This document shows, one piece after another, positions 7,702 through 14,956 of a stretch of DNA of 48,222 nt; positions within the stretch are counted from its first letter, which is position 1; each line of letters starts with the position of its first letter. The DNA lies in the NCBI RefSeq assembly GCF_000513135.1, contig NZ_BAUV01000034.1, positions 1 to 48,222 on the forward strand, read 5' to 3'. Position numbers and translations under genes: made by a program. The notes beneath the pieces are model-generated. The model was not told the origin of the DNA, did no database searches, and saw only the letters and a program-made list of their open reading frames with translations. Source of the stretch: Halalkalibacter akibai JCM 9157. GTDB lineage: Bacteria > Bacillota > Bacilli > Bacillales > Bacillaceae_D.

Positions 7702-8208
7702 ATGACTCCTGCACTCTCACAAACAGCTGCGGTTGAATTTTTAAAACCGACTGTTGAAGATGGTGCAGCGATGTGGGAATTAGTAAACGAGTCAACACTG
7801 GATCAAAACTCTGCTTATAAATATATTATGATGTGTGAGTTTTTCGCAGAGACATGTGTTGTCGCAAAAGAGAACGATCAACTTGTTGGATTTGTCACTG
7901 CTTTTATTCCTCCAGAAAAACAAGATGTTCTTTTCATTTGGCAAGTGGGCGTAGACGCTTCACAAAGAGGAAAAGGGTTGGCTTCAAAGTTAATTAAAGA
8001 AATTGTTCAACGCTCTTTCTGTGATGACGTTACGTTTATTGAAGCAACTGTTACCCCATCAAATGAGGCATCTCAAGCGTTATTTCAAAGCTTAGCCCGT
8101 AGTTATCATACTGAATGTGAAATTAGTGAATGTTTTGCAGAGGATCTGTTTCCTGAAGAAGGACATGAAAAAGAATTAACGTTTCGTGTAGGTCCGATAA
8201 AAAAGTAA
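7702..8208 (+). CDS. ectA: L-2,4-diaminobutyrate N-acetyltransferase EctA
   Basis: A 168-residue GNAT enzyme that acetylates L-2,4-diaminobutyrate to N-gamma-acetyl-diaminobutyrate, the second step of ectoine synthesis. The EctA hallmarks are visible: FLKPTVEDGAAMWELV at the start, YIMMCEFFAETCVVA, the acetyl-CoA loop VGVDASQRGKGLASKLI at 82-98, and EATVTPSNEASQALF. It heads the ectA-ectB-ectC operon, 81 bp before ectB. The start is uncertain. The only purine-rich binding site, AAAAGGGGG (7673-7681), is 20 nt before the ATG at 7702 but 8 nt before an in-frame ATT at 7690, which would add four residues. Confidence 0.92.
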   Translation: MTPALSQTAAVEFLKPTVEDGAAMWELVNESTLDQNSAYKYIMMCEFFAETCVVAKENDQLVGFVTAFIPPEKQDVLFIWQVGVDASQRGKGLASKLIKEIVQRSFCDDVTFIEATVTPSNEASQALFQSLARSYHTECEISECFAEDLFPEEGHEKELTFRVGPIKK

Positions 8209-8289
8209 CAACAAACAGTAAGACTAGGGATTTGTGAAAAACGATAAATACACTTACTAGTATAGGTATATATAGGAGGAGAAAAGAAG

Positions 8290-9573
8290 ATGAGTCAAAC
8301 AGACATGACAATTTTTGAGAAGCTTGAATCCGAGGTACGTAGCTATGTACGTAGTTTTCCAACTGTTTTCACAAAAGCAAAAGGATATAAAATGTGGGAC
8401 CAAAAAGGAACTGAATATCTAGACTTTTTCTCAGGGGCTGGTGCGTTAAATTACGGCCACAACGACCCAATGATGAAAGCGAAGCTAGTTGATTATATTT
8501 TAAGTGATGGAATTACCCACTCACTCGATATGGCAACTGCGCCAAAAGCAGAATTTCTAACTAAATTTAATGAGGTTATCTTAAAACCAAGAAACCTTGA
8601 ATATAAAGTTATGTTCCCTGGACCTACTGGAACAAATACGGTTGAAAGTGCCTTAAAACTGGCTCGTAAAGTGACTGGACGTACCGATATTATTAGCTTT
8701 ACAAACGGCTTCCACGGCATGACAATTGGAGCTCTCTCCGTTACAGGTAATGCTTTTAAGCGAAAAGGTGCTGGAATTCCATTACAAAATGTTGTAACAA
8801 TGCCTTATGATAGCTTTGTTAACGACAACCTCGACACTCTGGAGTATCTCGAGCGTTTCCTAGAGGATGGTGGTAGTGGTGTTGATATCCCTGCTGCAAT
8901 GATCCTCGAGACAGTCCAAGGTGAAGGCGGTATTAATGCTGCAAGTTTCGAGTGGTTACAACGAGTTGAACAGATTTGTAAACGATGGGGAATCCTTCTA
9001 ATCGTTGACGATGTTCAAGCTGGTGTTGGTCGTACTGGAACCTTCTTTAGCTTTGAAAAAGCGGGAATTAAACCTGATATTGTTTGTATGTCTAAATCGA
9101 TCGGTGGTTATGGCTTGCCACTTGCGATTACGTTAATTCGTCTTGACTTAGATATTTGGGAGCCTGGTGAGCATAACGGTACATTCCGTGGAAATAACCA
9201 TGCATTCGTAACCGCAGCCGCTGCCCTATCCTACTGGGAAGATCCAAAATTTGAGAAGAGTATCGAAGAAAAGTCAGAAAAAATCTTCAACTTCTTAGAA
9301 GGAATCGTCGCAAAATATCCTGAACTTCAAGGTGAAGCACGCGGACGTGGATTTATGGTTGGGATCTCGACTGAAATCGAAGGTCTTGCTGCAAGCATCG
9401 CCGAAGAAGCCTTCCAACGCGGTCTGATCATGGAGACATCAGGTCCTAAAGATGAAGTGTTTAAACTGTTCCCTCCACTTGTGATTGACAATGAAGGATT
9501 AGAACAAGGCTTTAAAATTATTGAAGACAGTGTAAAAGCTGTTCTTGGAGCAAAAGAGTTAGTGATCTCTTAA
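8290..9573 (+). CDS. ectB: Diaminobutyrate--2-oxoglutarate transaminase EctB
   Basis: A 427-residue class III PLP-dependent aminotransferase making L-2,4-diaminobutyrate from aspartate semialdehyde with glutamate as amino donor, the first committed step to ectoine. Visible features are [16 protein letters not shown] (phosphate-binding region, about 111-126), [13 protein letters not shown], the cofactor aspartate block [13 protein letters not shown] at about 238-250, and the Schiff-base lysine K269 in [13 protein letters not shown]. Length is normal. AGGAGGAG precedes the ATG at good spacing. The middle gene of the operon; no ectD hydroxylase or dedicated aspartokinase gene accompanies it here. 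Confidence 0.95.
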   Translation: MSQTDMTIFEKLESEVRSYVRSFPTVFTKAKGYKMWDQKGTEYLDFFSGAGALNYGHNDPMMKAKLVDYILSDGITHSLDMATAPKAEFLTKFNEVILKPRNLEYKVMFPGPTGTNTVESALKLARKVTGRTDIISFTNGFHGMTIGALSVTGNAFKRKGAGIPLQNVVTMPYDSFVNDNLDTLEYLERFLEDGGSGVDIPAAMILETVQGEGGINAASFEWLQRVEQICKRWGILLIVDDVQAGVGRTGTFFSFEKAGIKPDIVCMSKSIGGYGLPLAITLIRLDLDIWEPGEHNGTFRGNNHAFVTAAAALSYWEDPKFEKSIEEKSEKIFNFLEGIVAKYPELQGEARGRGFMVGISTEIEGLAASIAEEAFQRGLIMETSGPKDEVFKLFPPLVIDNEGLEQGFKIIEDSVKAVLGAKELVIS

Positions 9574-9585
9574 GTGAACTCATAT

Positions 9586-9606
9586 GAGGAGGTTCATCCC
9601 CTCCTC
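9586..9606 (+). other. Intercistronic hairpin ectB-ectC
   Basis: GAGGAGG (9586-9592), a 7-nt loop and CCTCCTC (9600-9606) form a perfect GC-rich stem in the 69-bp gap between ectB and ectC. There is no T run, so it is not a simple terminator. It could stabilise mRNA ends or tune the ectC dose. It contains AGGAGG but no suitably spaced start codon. Confidence 0.55.
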
Positions 9607-9642
9607 TACATACAACTTATAAATTAATAGGAGGTTTTATAG

Positions 9643-10035
9643 ATGAAAGTCGTAAAATTAGCAGATGTTTTAGGAACAGATCAAGAAGTAGATGGTGGCA
9701 ATTGGGTTAGCCGTCGTCTTGTCTTAAAAAAGGACGGAATGGGTTACTCTGTTCATGACACGATTATTAAAGCTGGTACAGAAACTCACATCTGGTACCA
9801 AAACCACCTTGAATCGGTATATTGTATCGAGGGCGAAGGTGAAGTAGAAACGCTAGCAGACGGTAAAGTATGGCCAATCAAAAAAGACGAAATTTATGTA
9901 TTAGATAAAAACGATGAGCACCTACTTCGCGCAAGTGAAAAAGGCGACATGCGCATGGTTTGTGTATTCAACCCTCCTATTACAGGAAGAGAAGTACATG
10001 ATGAGAATGGTGTTTATCCGGTGGATGAGGATTAA
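9643..10035 (+). CDS. ectC: L-ectoine synthase EctC
   Basis: A 130-residue cupin enzyme that cyclises N-gamma-acetyl-diaminobutyrate to ectoine, a compatible solute protecting against high salt. The protein begins [20 protein letters not shown] and contains the EctC blocks [33 protein letters not shown] (cupin motif) and [14 protein letters not shown] with metal and substrate-binding residues. Normal length. AATAGGAGG lies 8 nt before the ATG. Last gene of the operon, followed at once by a strong terminator. Confidence 0.95.
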   Translation: MKVVKLADVLGTDQEVDGGNWVSRRLVLKKDGMGYSVHDTIIKAGTETHIWYQNHLESVYCIEGEGEVETLADGKVWPIKKDEIYVLDKNDEHLLRASEKGDMRMVCVFNPPITGREVHDENGVYPVDED

Positions 10036-10050
10036 GAAAATATGAGTAGG

Positions 10051-10078
10051 AGCACCGCAGTAGGGCGGTGCTTTTACT
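10051..10078 (+). terminator. Terminator of the ect operon
   Basis: AGCACCGC (10051-10058) pairs with GCGGTGCT (10065-10072), followed by TTTACTTT. Ends the ectABC transcript. Confidence 0.85.
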
Positions 10079-10132
10079 TTGCTCTCAATATAGAGAGCGA
10101 AGCGGTTCTCCTCCTAAAAGTGAAAAATTCAC

Positions 10133-10272
10133 TTAATAGCGAAATCGCAATTTTAATAGCGATCACACTTTTATTAGCGAAACTTTTCAGCTTATTAGCG
10201 ATCGCAGACACTCCTTAGACTCTCCATGAGTAGCACTAAAGTTCACTTCTGAATAACATTCTTATTAGCCGA
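10133..10272. repeat. Iteron-like TTAWTAGCGA array
   Basis: Direct repeats of TTAATAGCGA or TTATTAGCGA occur at 10133, 10153, 10171 and 10192, with a fifth degenerate TTATTAGCCGA at 10262. The first four are spaced 20, 18 and 21 bp, close to two DNA turns. Sequence between them is not conserved. No gene crosses this spacer. Confidence 0.7.
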
Positions 10273-10340
10273 TATTACTCACGTGACTACTATTTTTTAA
10301 AAGGCTGTTTATGAAATGACTGTTACCGTTGTATTTACTC

Positions 10341-10446
10341 GTAGTGAAATGGAGCGGAATCCACTCGATTCCTGCGGGACCTAGGGATAAGGGCGAGACC
10401 CACGGGCCTAGCCGTGGAGGTTTGGCCCCCTCCCCGATGGTTCAGG
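10341..10446 (+). repeat. ~125-bp palindromic element, copy 2, left part only
   Basis: Starts GAAATGGAGCGGAA, then arm TCCACTCG and ATTCCTGCGGGA, and goes through the family's central GGGCGAGACC region. It stops near CTCCCCGATGG without the right arm. A lone right arm of the same family sits at 10899-10933. Confidence 0.75.
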
Positions 10447-10480
10447 AGAGGCTACTCTTATCTTTTTAGGGAAAAGGTTA

Positions 10481-10695
10481 AAAACCCAATCTTATAAATA
10501 AGCGGAGAGATTCCCCTTAATTAATAATTAGCAATGAAAATAGCTTAAATAGGCGGAGAGATCCCGCCTATTGATTCAGAAAATCTGAAAATGGGTAACT
10601 TTTCTTTGTATAACCGGAAAAACTCCCCCTATTTATGCCTCCAATGAGCTCTATTCTACATTTAACCGAAAAATCTCCGCTTATTCTACTATCAC
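10481..10695. repeat. Short palindromic repeats around TAAGCGGAGAGATYCCGCTTA
   Basis: Four related hairpins lie in about 210 bp. They read ATAAGCGGAGAGATTCCCCTT (about 10496), AATAGGCGG-agagatc-CCGCCTATT (about 10548, perfect 9-bp stem), TAACCGGAAAAACTCCCCCTA (about 10610) and TAACCGAAAAATCTCCGCTTA (about 10661). The middle of the spacer is AT-rich. From 10700 to 10860 nothing recognisable is present. Confidence 0.6.
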
Positions 10696-10861
10696 TCATT
10701 ACTTGATTATGACAAGTGTACTACTCTAATTTTCAAACGGAAGCATTAGTGAATTATCTGCTTATTTTGTATACTAGTTGTAGTATTAATTCGTTTTGGA
10801 TTGGAGTGTTAAATGTAATGACCTGTGAATTAATGTTTTCCCTCCCAAAACTGAACCCGAT

Positions 10862-10891
10862 ACTGAAAAAGGGTGGTTTCCCCTTTTTTTA
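10862..10891 (+). terminator. ACTGAAAAAGGG hairpin
   Basis: ACTGAAAAAGGG, a short TGGTTT loop and CCCCTTTTTT with AGTGGCC after it. It resembles a terminator and also matches the hairpin unit seen at 13649 and 24346, so it is probably a repeat. Confidence 0.5.
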
Positions 10892-10898
10892 GTGGCCT

Positions 10899-10933
10899 TG
10901 AAAGCGAGTGGCTGAAGCGCAATGCAACGAACA
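10899..10933 (+). repeat. Lone right arm of the ~125-bp palindromic element
   Basis: GAAAGCGAGTGGC followed by TGAAGCGCAATGCAACG matches the right end of the family (GGAAAGCAAGTGCC then TGCAGCGCAATGGAACG). Its arm CGAGTGGC can pair 7 of 8 bases with TCCACTCG of the left part at 10341. Confidence 0.7.
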
Positions 10934-10993
10934 TGTGAAGAACGCGTATAACAATCTTAAAAGGAGCTTGCTTTTATTCTTAATACTTTAGTT

Positions 10994-11950
10994 TCACTTC
11001 ACCTGATGAACAAGCGCCCTACCCTCTAATCCATTTACAAGATTTTTAAAAGCAAGACGCGCCATCGCGACTCTCGTCTCAATTGCTGCACTGCCGATAT
11101 GAGGTAACGCTGTTACATTTTCTAGCTGTAACAATGGGTGTTCCGAGCTAATCGGTTCTACTTCAAATACGTCTAGGCCCGCTGCCCAGATTTCTTTTGC
11201 TTTTAATGCTTCATATAAAGCCTTCTCATCTACATTCGAACCTCTAGACGTATTAATGAATACAGCTGTCGACTTCATCATTTTGAATTGTTCCGTACTA
11301 AACATATGGTACGTTTCAGGTGTGGATGGTGCGAGCAGAACAACATAATCGGATTGCTGTAAGAGTTCTTCAAACTCTTTGTAGATAGCGCCTACTTCAT
11401 TTTCCGCTTCTTCATTGCGGCTTCGATTATGGTATAAGATCTCCATCGAAAATCCTTTCGCTCTCTTCGCAACACCGAGACCAATTCTCCCCATCCCGAT
11501 AATCCCAATCGTTTTGCCATACACTTCTTGTCCCGTTAGAAAAAATGGTCCCCAGCTTTTCCAAGCATCCTCTTTGATCACATTCGCTGCTTCCACCACT
11601 CTTCTTCCGGTTGCCATTAACAAGGCAAATGTTAAATCGGCAGTTGCCTCTGTTAGAACACCTGGCGTATGTCCAACAAGTATATTTCTTTTTCTCGCTT
11701 CTTCTAGGTCAATGTTGTCATAGCCTACAGCCATTGTGCTGATCACTTTTAGCTGCTTCGCTTTCTCAAACAATTCCTTGTCTATTTTATCAGCAACATT
11801 TGTAAATAATCCTTCTGCATCTGTTATTTCCTGAAGTAATTGCTCACGAGGCATCGGTCCGTTCTCGACTTCAGACATCACAACCTCAAACTTTTCCTTA
11901 ATAGACTTCAGTAACTCTTCTGGCAACTTACATGTGATGACTATTTTCAT
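10994..11950 (-). CDS. D-isomer-specific 2-hydroxyacid dehydrogenase (glyoxylate/hydroxypyruvate reductase type)
   Basis: A 318-residue NAD(P)-dependent reductase acting on 2-keto acids such as glyoxylate or hydroxypyruvate. The nucleotide-binding loop IIGMGRIG is at 151-157. The catalytic triad of the family is visible: R236 in INTSRGSNVDE, E265 in FEVEP and H284 in LPHIGSAA. VGYDNIDLEEARKRNI and TPGVLTEATADLTFAL are also typical. The ATG at 11950 is chosen because GGAGAGG precedes it by five bases; a seven-codon longer frame would overlap the upstream gene. It follows the small gene at 11971 by 20 bp and is probably co-transcribed with it. Exact substrate cannot be told from sequence. Confidence 0.88.
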   Translation of the reverse strand: MKIVITCKLPEELLKSIKEKFEVVMSEVENGPMPREQLLQEITDAEGLFTNVADKIDKELFEKAKQLKVISTMAVGYDNIDLEEARKRNILVGHTPGVLTEATADLTFALLMATGRRVVEAANVIKEDAWKSWGPFFLTGQEVYGKTIGIIGMGRIGLGVAKRAKGFSMEILYHNRSRNEEAENEVGAIYKEFEELLQQSDYVVLLAPSTPETYHMFSTEQFKMMKSTAVFINTSRGSNVDEKALYEALKAKEIWAAGLDVFEVEPISSEHPLLQLENVTALPHIGSAAIETRVAMARLAFKNLVNGLEGRALVHQVK

Positions 11951-11970
11951 TTTACCTCTCCTCATCCGCA

Positions 11971-12267
11971 TTAATGGAGAAAAAGCTGTTTAAACGTTAG
12001 CTCTTCTTTGGAAATCCCTAACTGCTCTAAAAAATCATACACATCGCTAAATGTGTTCACAGGGTATTGAGTTGAACACATATTCGAAACTTGGCTGACG
12101 TTCTTCAGAAACCGCTCATCTTCGGCTAATTCACCATCTAATTTTAATAAAAGAGCTAACACTTCATTGTCTTTTTCAAATGTGACATACCCATCGCTTT
12201 TGTTATAATAAACAATTAGTGGGACATGTGTATGTGGATGAATAAAATGAGCTTTATAAAGATCCAT
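11971..12267 (-). CDS. Hypothetical 98-residue protein
   Basis: The protein begins MDLYKAHFIHPHTHVPLIVY and has no signal peptide, membrane segment or recognised motif. The composition (balanced charge, many Leu, VSQVSNMCSTQYPVNTF) suggests a small folded cytoplasmic protein, and the C-terminus YDFLEQLGISKEELTFKQLF is helical. AAGGAGTG lies before the ATG. It is transcribed with the downstream 2-hydroxyacid dehydrogenase and diverges from the YueD-like gene. I do not recognise the family. Confidence 0.65.
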   Translation of the reverse strand: MDLYKAHFIHPHTHVPLIVYYNKSDGYVTFEKDNEVLALLLKLDGELAEDERFLKNVSQVSNMCSTQYPVNTFSDVYDFLEQLGISKEELTFKQLFLH

Positions 12268-12350
12268 ATTATCACTCCTTCATTCTTACTACTGATCAAG
12301 ATTTATCAAATATGTATGTAACGATCATTTACCTATCAAGGGGGTATACG

Positions 12351-13112
12351 ATGAAATATGTTGTGATTACTGGAAGTTCAAAAGGGCTTGGTGAAGCCAT
12401 TGTTAAACAACTACTAACCGAAAAAGAGATTGCTGTTTGCTGTATTGCCCGCTCTCGTAACGTTGAACTAGAAGAGTTAGCAAAACGTCATGATGTACCT
12501 CTTTACTTTTTCGCTTATGATTTAGAAAACGTCGATCACATTGACGAGCTAATGAAAGATGTTTTCTCCGTTATTAAAGATAACGTTGACTCCATTCACC
12601 TCATTAACAATGCTGGCATGTTGAACCCAATTAATCCGATCGACAAGATCACTTCAAGCGAAATCATTTCAAATCTACATGTAAACCTTCTCTCACCTAT
12701 GATTATAACATCCGAATTTATGAAACATACAACTGATTTCTCTTGTAAGAAGCGAATCATTAATATCTCGTCAGGTGCCGGCAAACGTCCTATCTACGGA
12801 TGGAGTTGTTACGGAACGTCCAAAGCAGGACTAGATCTTTTCAGTCAAAATACAGCAGTTGATCAACTACAAGCAAAGCATCCTGTTCAAATTTGTTCGT
12901 TTGGACCTGGAATTATGGACACACAAATGCAAGAACAAATTCGCTCAACAGATGAAAGCAACTTTGTAGATGTTGAAAAATTCAGAGCTTATAAAAACGA
13001 CGGACATTTGCTTCCACCTTCTGTAGTAGCAAAGGTTGTAGTTGATTTGTTAGAGAACGAATCATTTCCGAATGGAAAAGTCGTTAGTGTTCAAGACTAT
13101 TTGACTTCTTAA
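12351..13112 (+). CDS. yueD: YueD-type short-chain reductase (benzil reductase family)
   Basis: A 253-residue classical SDR. TGSSKGLG (7-14) binds NADPH, NNAGM is at 86-90, and the catalytic set is Ser140/141, Y154 and K158 in CYGTSKAG. The segments LNPINPIDK, GKRPIYGWS and FGPGIMDTQMQEQIRSTDES closely follow B. subtilis YueD, which reduces benzil to (S)-benzoin in vitro and resembles sepiapterin reductase; the physiological substrate is unknown. The ATG at 12351 is preceded by AAGGGGG; a 13-codon longer frame from 12312 lacks a binding site. Confidence 0.85.
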   Translation: MKYVVITGSSKGLGEAIVKQLLTEKEIAVCCIARSRNVELEELAKRHDVPLYFFAYDLENVDHIDELMKDVFSVIKDNVDSIHLINNAGMLNPINPIDKITSSEIISNLHVNLLSPMIITSEFMKHTTDFSCKKRIINISSGAGKRPIYGWSCYGTSKAGLDLFSQNTAVDQLQAKHPVQICSFGPGIMDTQMQEQIRSTDESNFVDVEKFRAYKNDGHLLPPSVVAKVVVDLLENESFPNGKVVSVQDYLTS

Positions 13113-13231
13113 TAGGATCAAAAACTAGATAGCAGAAAACCTCGCATCTCCCTAGTAAATTACCGTCATGTATTCTCTTTTTCTGTAATACGTTTAGGAT
13201 GAGGGTATTAATTATAAGGGGGGTCACACAC

Positions 13232-13495
13232 ATGTCAACTGGTCCTATTCAGCCTCTTAAAAATGCTGGTTTAGCCGCTGTCTTAAGTGCTCTTTGGTGC
13301 GGATTAGGTCAAATCTATAACGGACAAATCGCTAAGGGAATTGCCTTTATGATTATTCAAATTATTAACGCCATGCTCATGTTTATTATTATTGGTTTTA
13401 TTACTTACCCAATAATGTGGATTTGGGGAATGATTGATGCGTATCGACAAGCTGAGGATATTAACAAACAAAGAGCCCGGGGGTATGATGATTAG
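13232..13495 (+). CDS. Small TM2-like membrane protein
   Basis: An 87-residue protein beginning MSTGPIQPLKNAGLAAVLSA, with the motif GLGQIYNGQIAKGIAFMI and a second hydrophobic stretch at about 46-66, then a charged tail ending in RARGYDD. The G-L-G-Q-x-Y-x-G-x-x-x-K-G pattern is that of TM2-domain proteins, two membrane helices joined by a short turn. Function is unknown. AAGGGGGG precedes this ATG; an in-frame ATG at 13199 would add 11 residues and has no binding site. Confidence 0.7.
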   Translation: MSTGPIQPLKNAGLAAVLSALWCGLGQIYNGQIAKGIAFMIIQIINAMLMFIIIGFITYPIMWIWGMIDAYRQAEDINKQRARGYDD

Positions 13496-13511
13496 AACGT
13501 TATAAGTAAAA

Positions 13512-13539
13512 GGCTGGGACATAACTACTTGTTCCAGCC
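13512..13539 (+). terminator. Hairpin after the TM2-like gene
   Basis: GGCTGGGAC (13512-13520) pairs with GTTCCAGCC (13531-13539) using one G-T pair. The T run is missing, so termination strength is unclear. Confidence 0.5.
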
Positions 13540-13577
13540 TAGTGGTATTAGGGGTGGTTTGGGGTCTTTCTAACGAA

Positions 13578-13861
13578 TCCGTTCCATTACGCTGCAGGTA
13601 CTTGCTTTCCGAGGGGTATTGCCAAGCCCCCACGACATTCGTCTGAAGGTCACTGAAAAAGGTTTGTTTTCTCACCTTTTTCAGTGGCCTCTTAGCAATG
13701 AGAGGAACCGTTGCATGCTCTTAAGCCTGCTATGATTGGGTTTCTCATAGCAGGCGCGCAACGTGTGGAGCCATTGCTACTTCTTTGAATTAGCTGCTCT
13801 GTGGTCTTGCCCTTTCCTCTTTTCCCGCAGGAGTCAAGTACCTTCCGCTTCATTTCACTTT
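13578..13861 (-). repeat. ~125-bp palindromic element, copy 3, interrupted by a ~150-bp element
   Basis: On the minus strand the arms are GGTACTTG and CAAGTACC, a compensated variant of GGCACTTG/CAAGTGCC. Compared with the intact copy at 23263, about 150 bp (13646-13797) is inserted in the central loop between TTCGTCTG and TGTGGTCTTGCC. The insert has its own hairpins: CACTGAAAAAGG with CCTTTTTCAGTG, CCTGCTATGA with TCATAGCAGG, and GCAATG/CGTTGC-type ends related to the repeat at 1-300. No coding capacity. Confidence 0.75.
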
Positions 13862-13907
13862 GGTTTTAACTTAAATTAAGGCTTCTAACATTTTTAACGC
13901 ATAACCT

Positions 13908-14026
13908 TAGCGGAGGAAATATACGTAGACTCCTGCGGGATCAAAGGCAAGAGTGAGACCCCACAGTGCGAAGCACGAGGAGGCTCACCAGCCGCCCGCG
14001 GAAAGCGAAGTATATTTCCGGAGCGA
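13908..14026 (+). repeat. ~125-bp palindromic element, copy 4, divergent arms
   Basis: The core constants GACTCCTGCGGGA and CCGCGGAAAGC are kept, but the outer arms are GGAAATATAC and GTATATTTCC, a perfect 10-bp pairing unrelated in sequence to the other copies. It abuts the end of the hydrolase gene. Confidence 0.8.
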
Positions 14027-14044
14027 TAGCCAGAAAGCATCTCC

Positions 14045-14956
14045 TCATTTCTCTTTTAAATAATTAAGCAAGATAGAAAACGTCTGCTCTCTAATAACAC
14101 GGCTCTCGTTTAATAGTTGATGATGACCATTATCCATTAGGATGATTTTACTTTTCGGATAATAATATTTCACTTTCTTTAACCCATGCTTTAGATCAAC
14201 GGTTTTGTCTAAATTCCCCTGTATCATTAGAAAGGAAAGATCATCTCTCCTTCTCAGCTTGAGAGTTTTCAACCATGCTTGCAGAGCATAAAGCCAGGTA
14301 ACTGGTAACTTCTTCTCTTGTAATGGATCTCTTTTTGTAAAAGTTAGATATTGTTGATCATGTGAATTAATCTGAAAAATACGTTTTAACTTTTTACTAA
14401 AAGGCTTTGTTATAAATAATCCGACCTTTGAAGCCGTCCATAAATAAGGACGAAATAAAGGAGCAATTAAAGCGACTTTAGCAAAAAGATGTTTGTTTTC
14501 GCTAATAAACTCTAAAGCAATCAAGGCACCCGTGCTATGTGCAACAAGTAAAGGTCGTTTCTCTAAATGACTTAGCAACTTATCAGAAAGATCTTTCAAA
14601 GCTTTTATATAATCTTCGAAACTGGTGATGGTTGCTCTCTCTCCACTTGATAATCCATGACCTGGCAGATCATAACAAATGACTTCATAGCCATTTTTCA
14701 CTAAGTGATTGATCGTTTTATTTAAAGAAGCTGCATGATCTAGGTAGCCGTGTATCAGAAGTACCGTCTCAATAGAATTGATTGGCTTAAAACGTTGAAC
14801 AAATAAGTTATAGCCATTCGCTTCTATATATCCATATTCATGGGTGCATCTATTTACTTGTAAATTGTAAAACCTTCTATAAGCTTCAATATAATTCGAT
14901 TTAAAACCAAAAGGGAGACACTCTGCTTTTATCATCGTTAAAGCTTTTTTGATCAT
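14045..14956 (-). CDS. Alpha/beta hydrolase (lysophospholipase-like)
   Basis: A 303-residue serine hydrolase. The oxyanion region HGYLDHAA is near residue 70, the block DLPGHGLSSGERATI is near 96, and the nucleophile elbow AHSTGAL is near 140. An acid in IQGNLDKTVD and the late HH in DNGHHQL complete a likely Ser-Asp-His triad. The DLPGHGLSSG pattern is typical of monoglyceride lipase / lysophospholipase relatives. No signal peptide. Its ATG immediately follows the stop of rlmCD, so the two are translationally linked. Confidence 0.8.
   Translation of the reverse strand: MIKKALTMIKAECLPFGFKSNYIEAYRRFYNLQVNRCTHEYGYIEANGYNLFVQRFKPINSIETVLLIHGYLDHAASLNKTINHLVKNGYEVICYDLPGHGLSSGERATITSFEDYIKALKDLSDKLLSHLEKRPLLVAHSTGALIALEFISENKHLFAKVALIAPLFRPYLWTASKVGLFITKPFSKKLKRIFQINSHDQQYLTFTKRDPLQEKKLPVTWLYALQAWLKTLKLRRRDDLSFLMIQGNLDKTVDLKHGLKKVKYYYPKSKIILMDNGHHQLLNESRVIREQTFSILLNYLKEK

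Noticed and set aside
13304-13675. 123-codon minus-strand frame over the TM2-like gene
   Set aside because: Antisense to a better-supported gene and running into the repeat at 13578.
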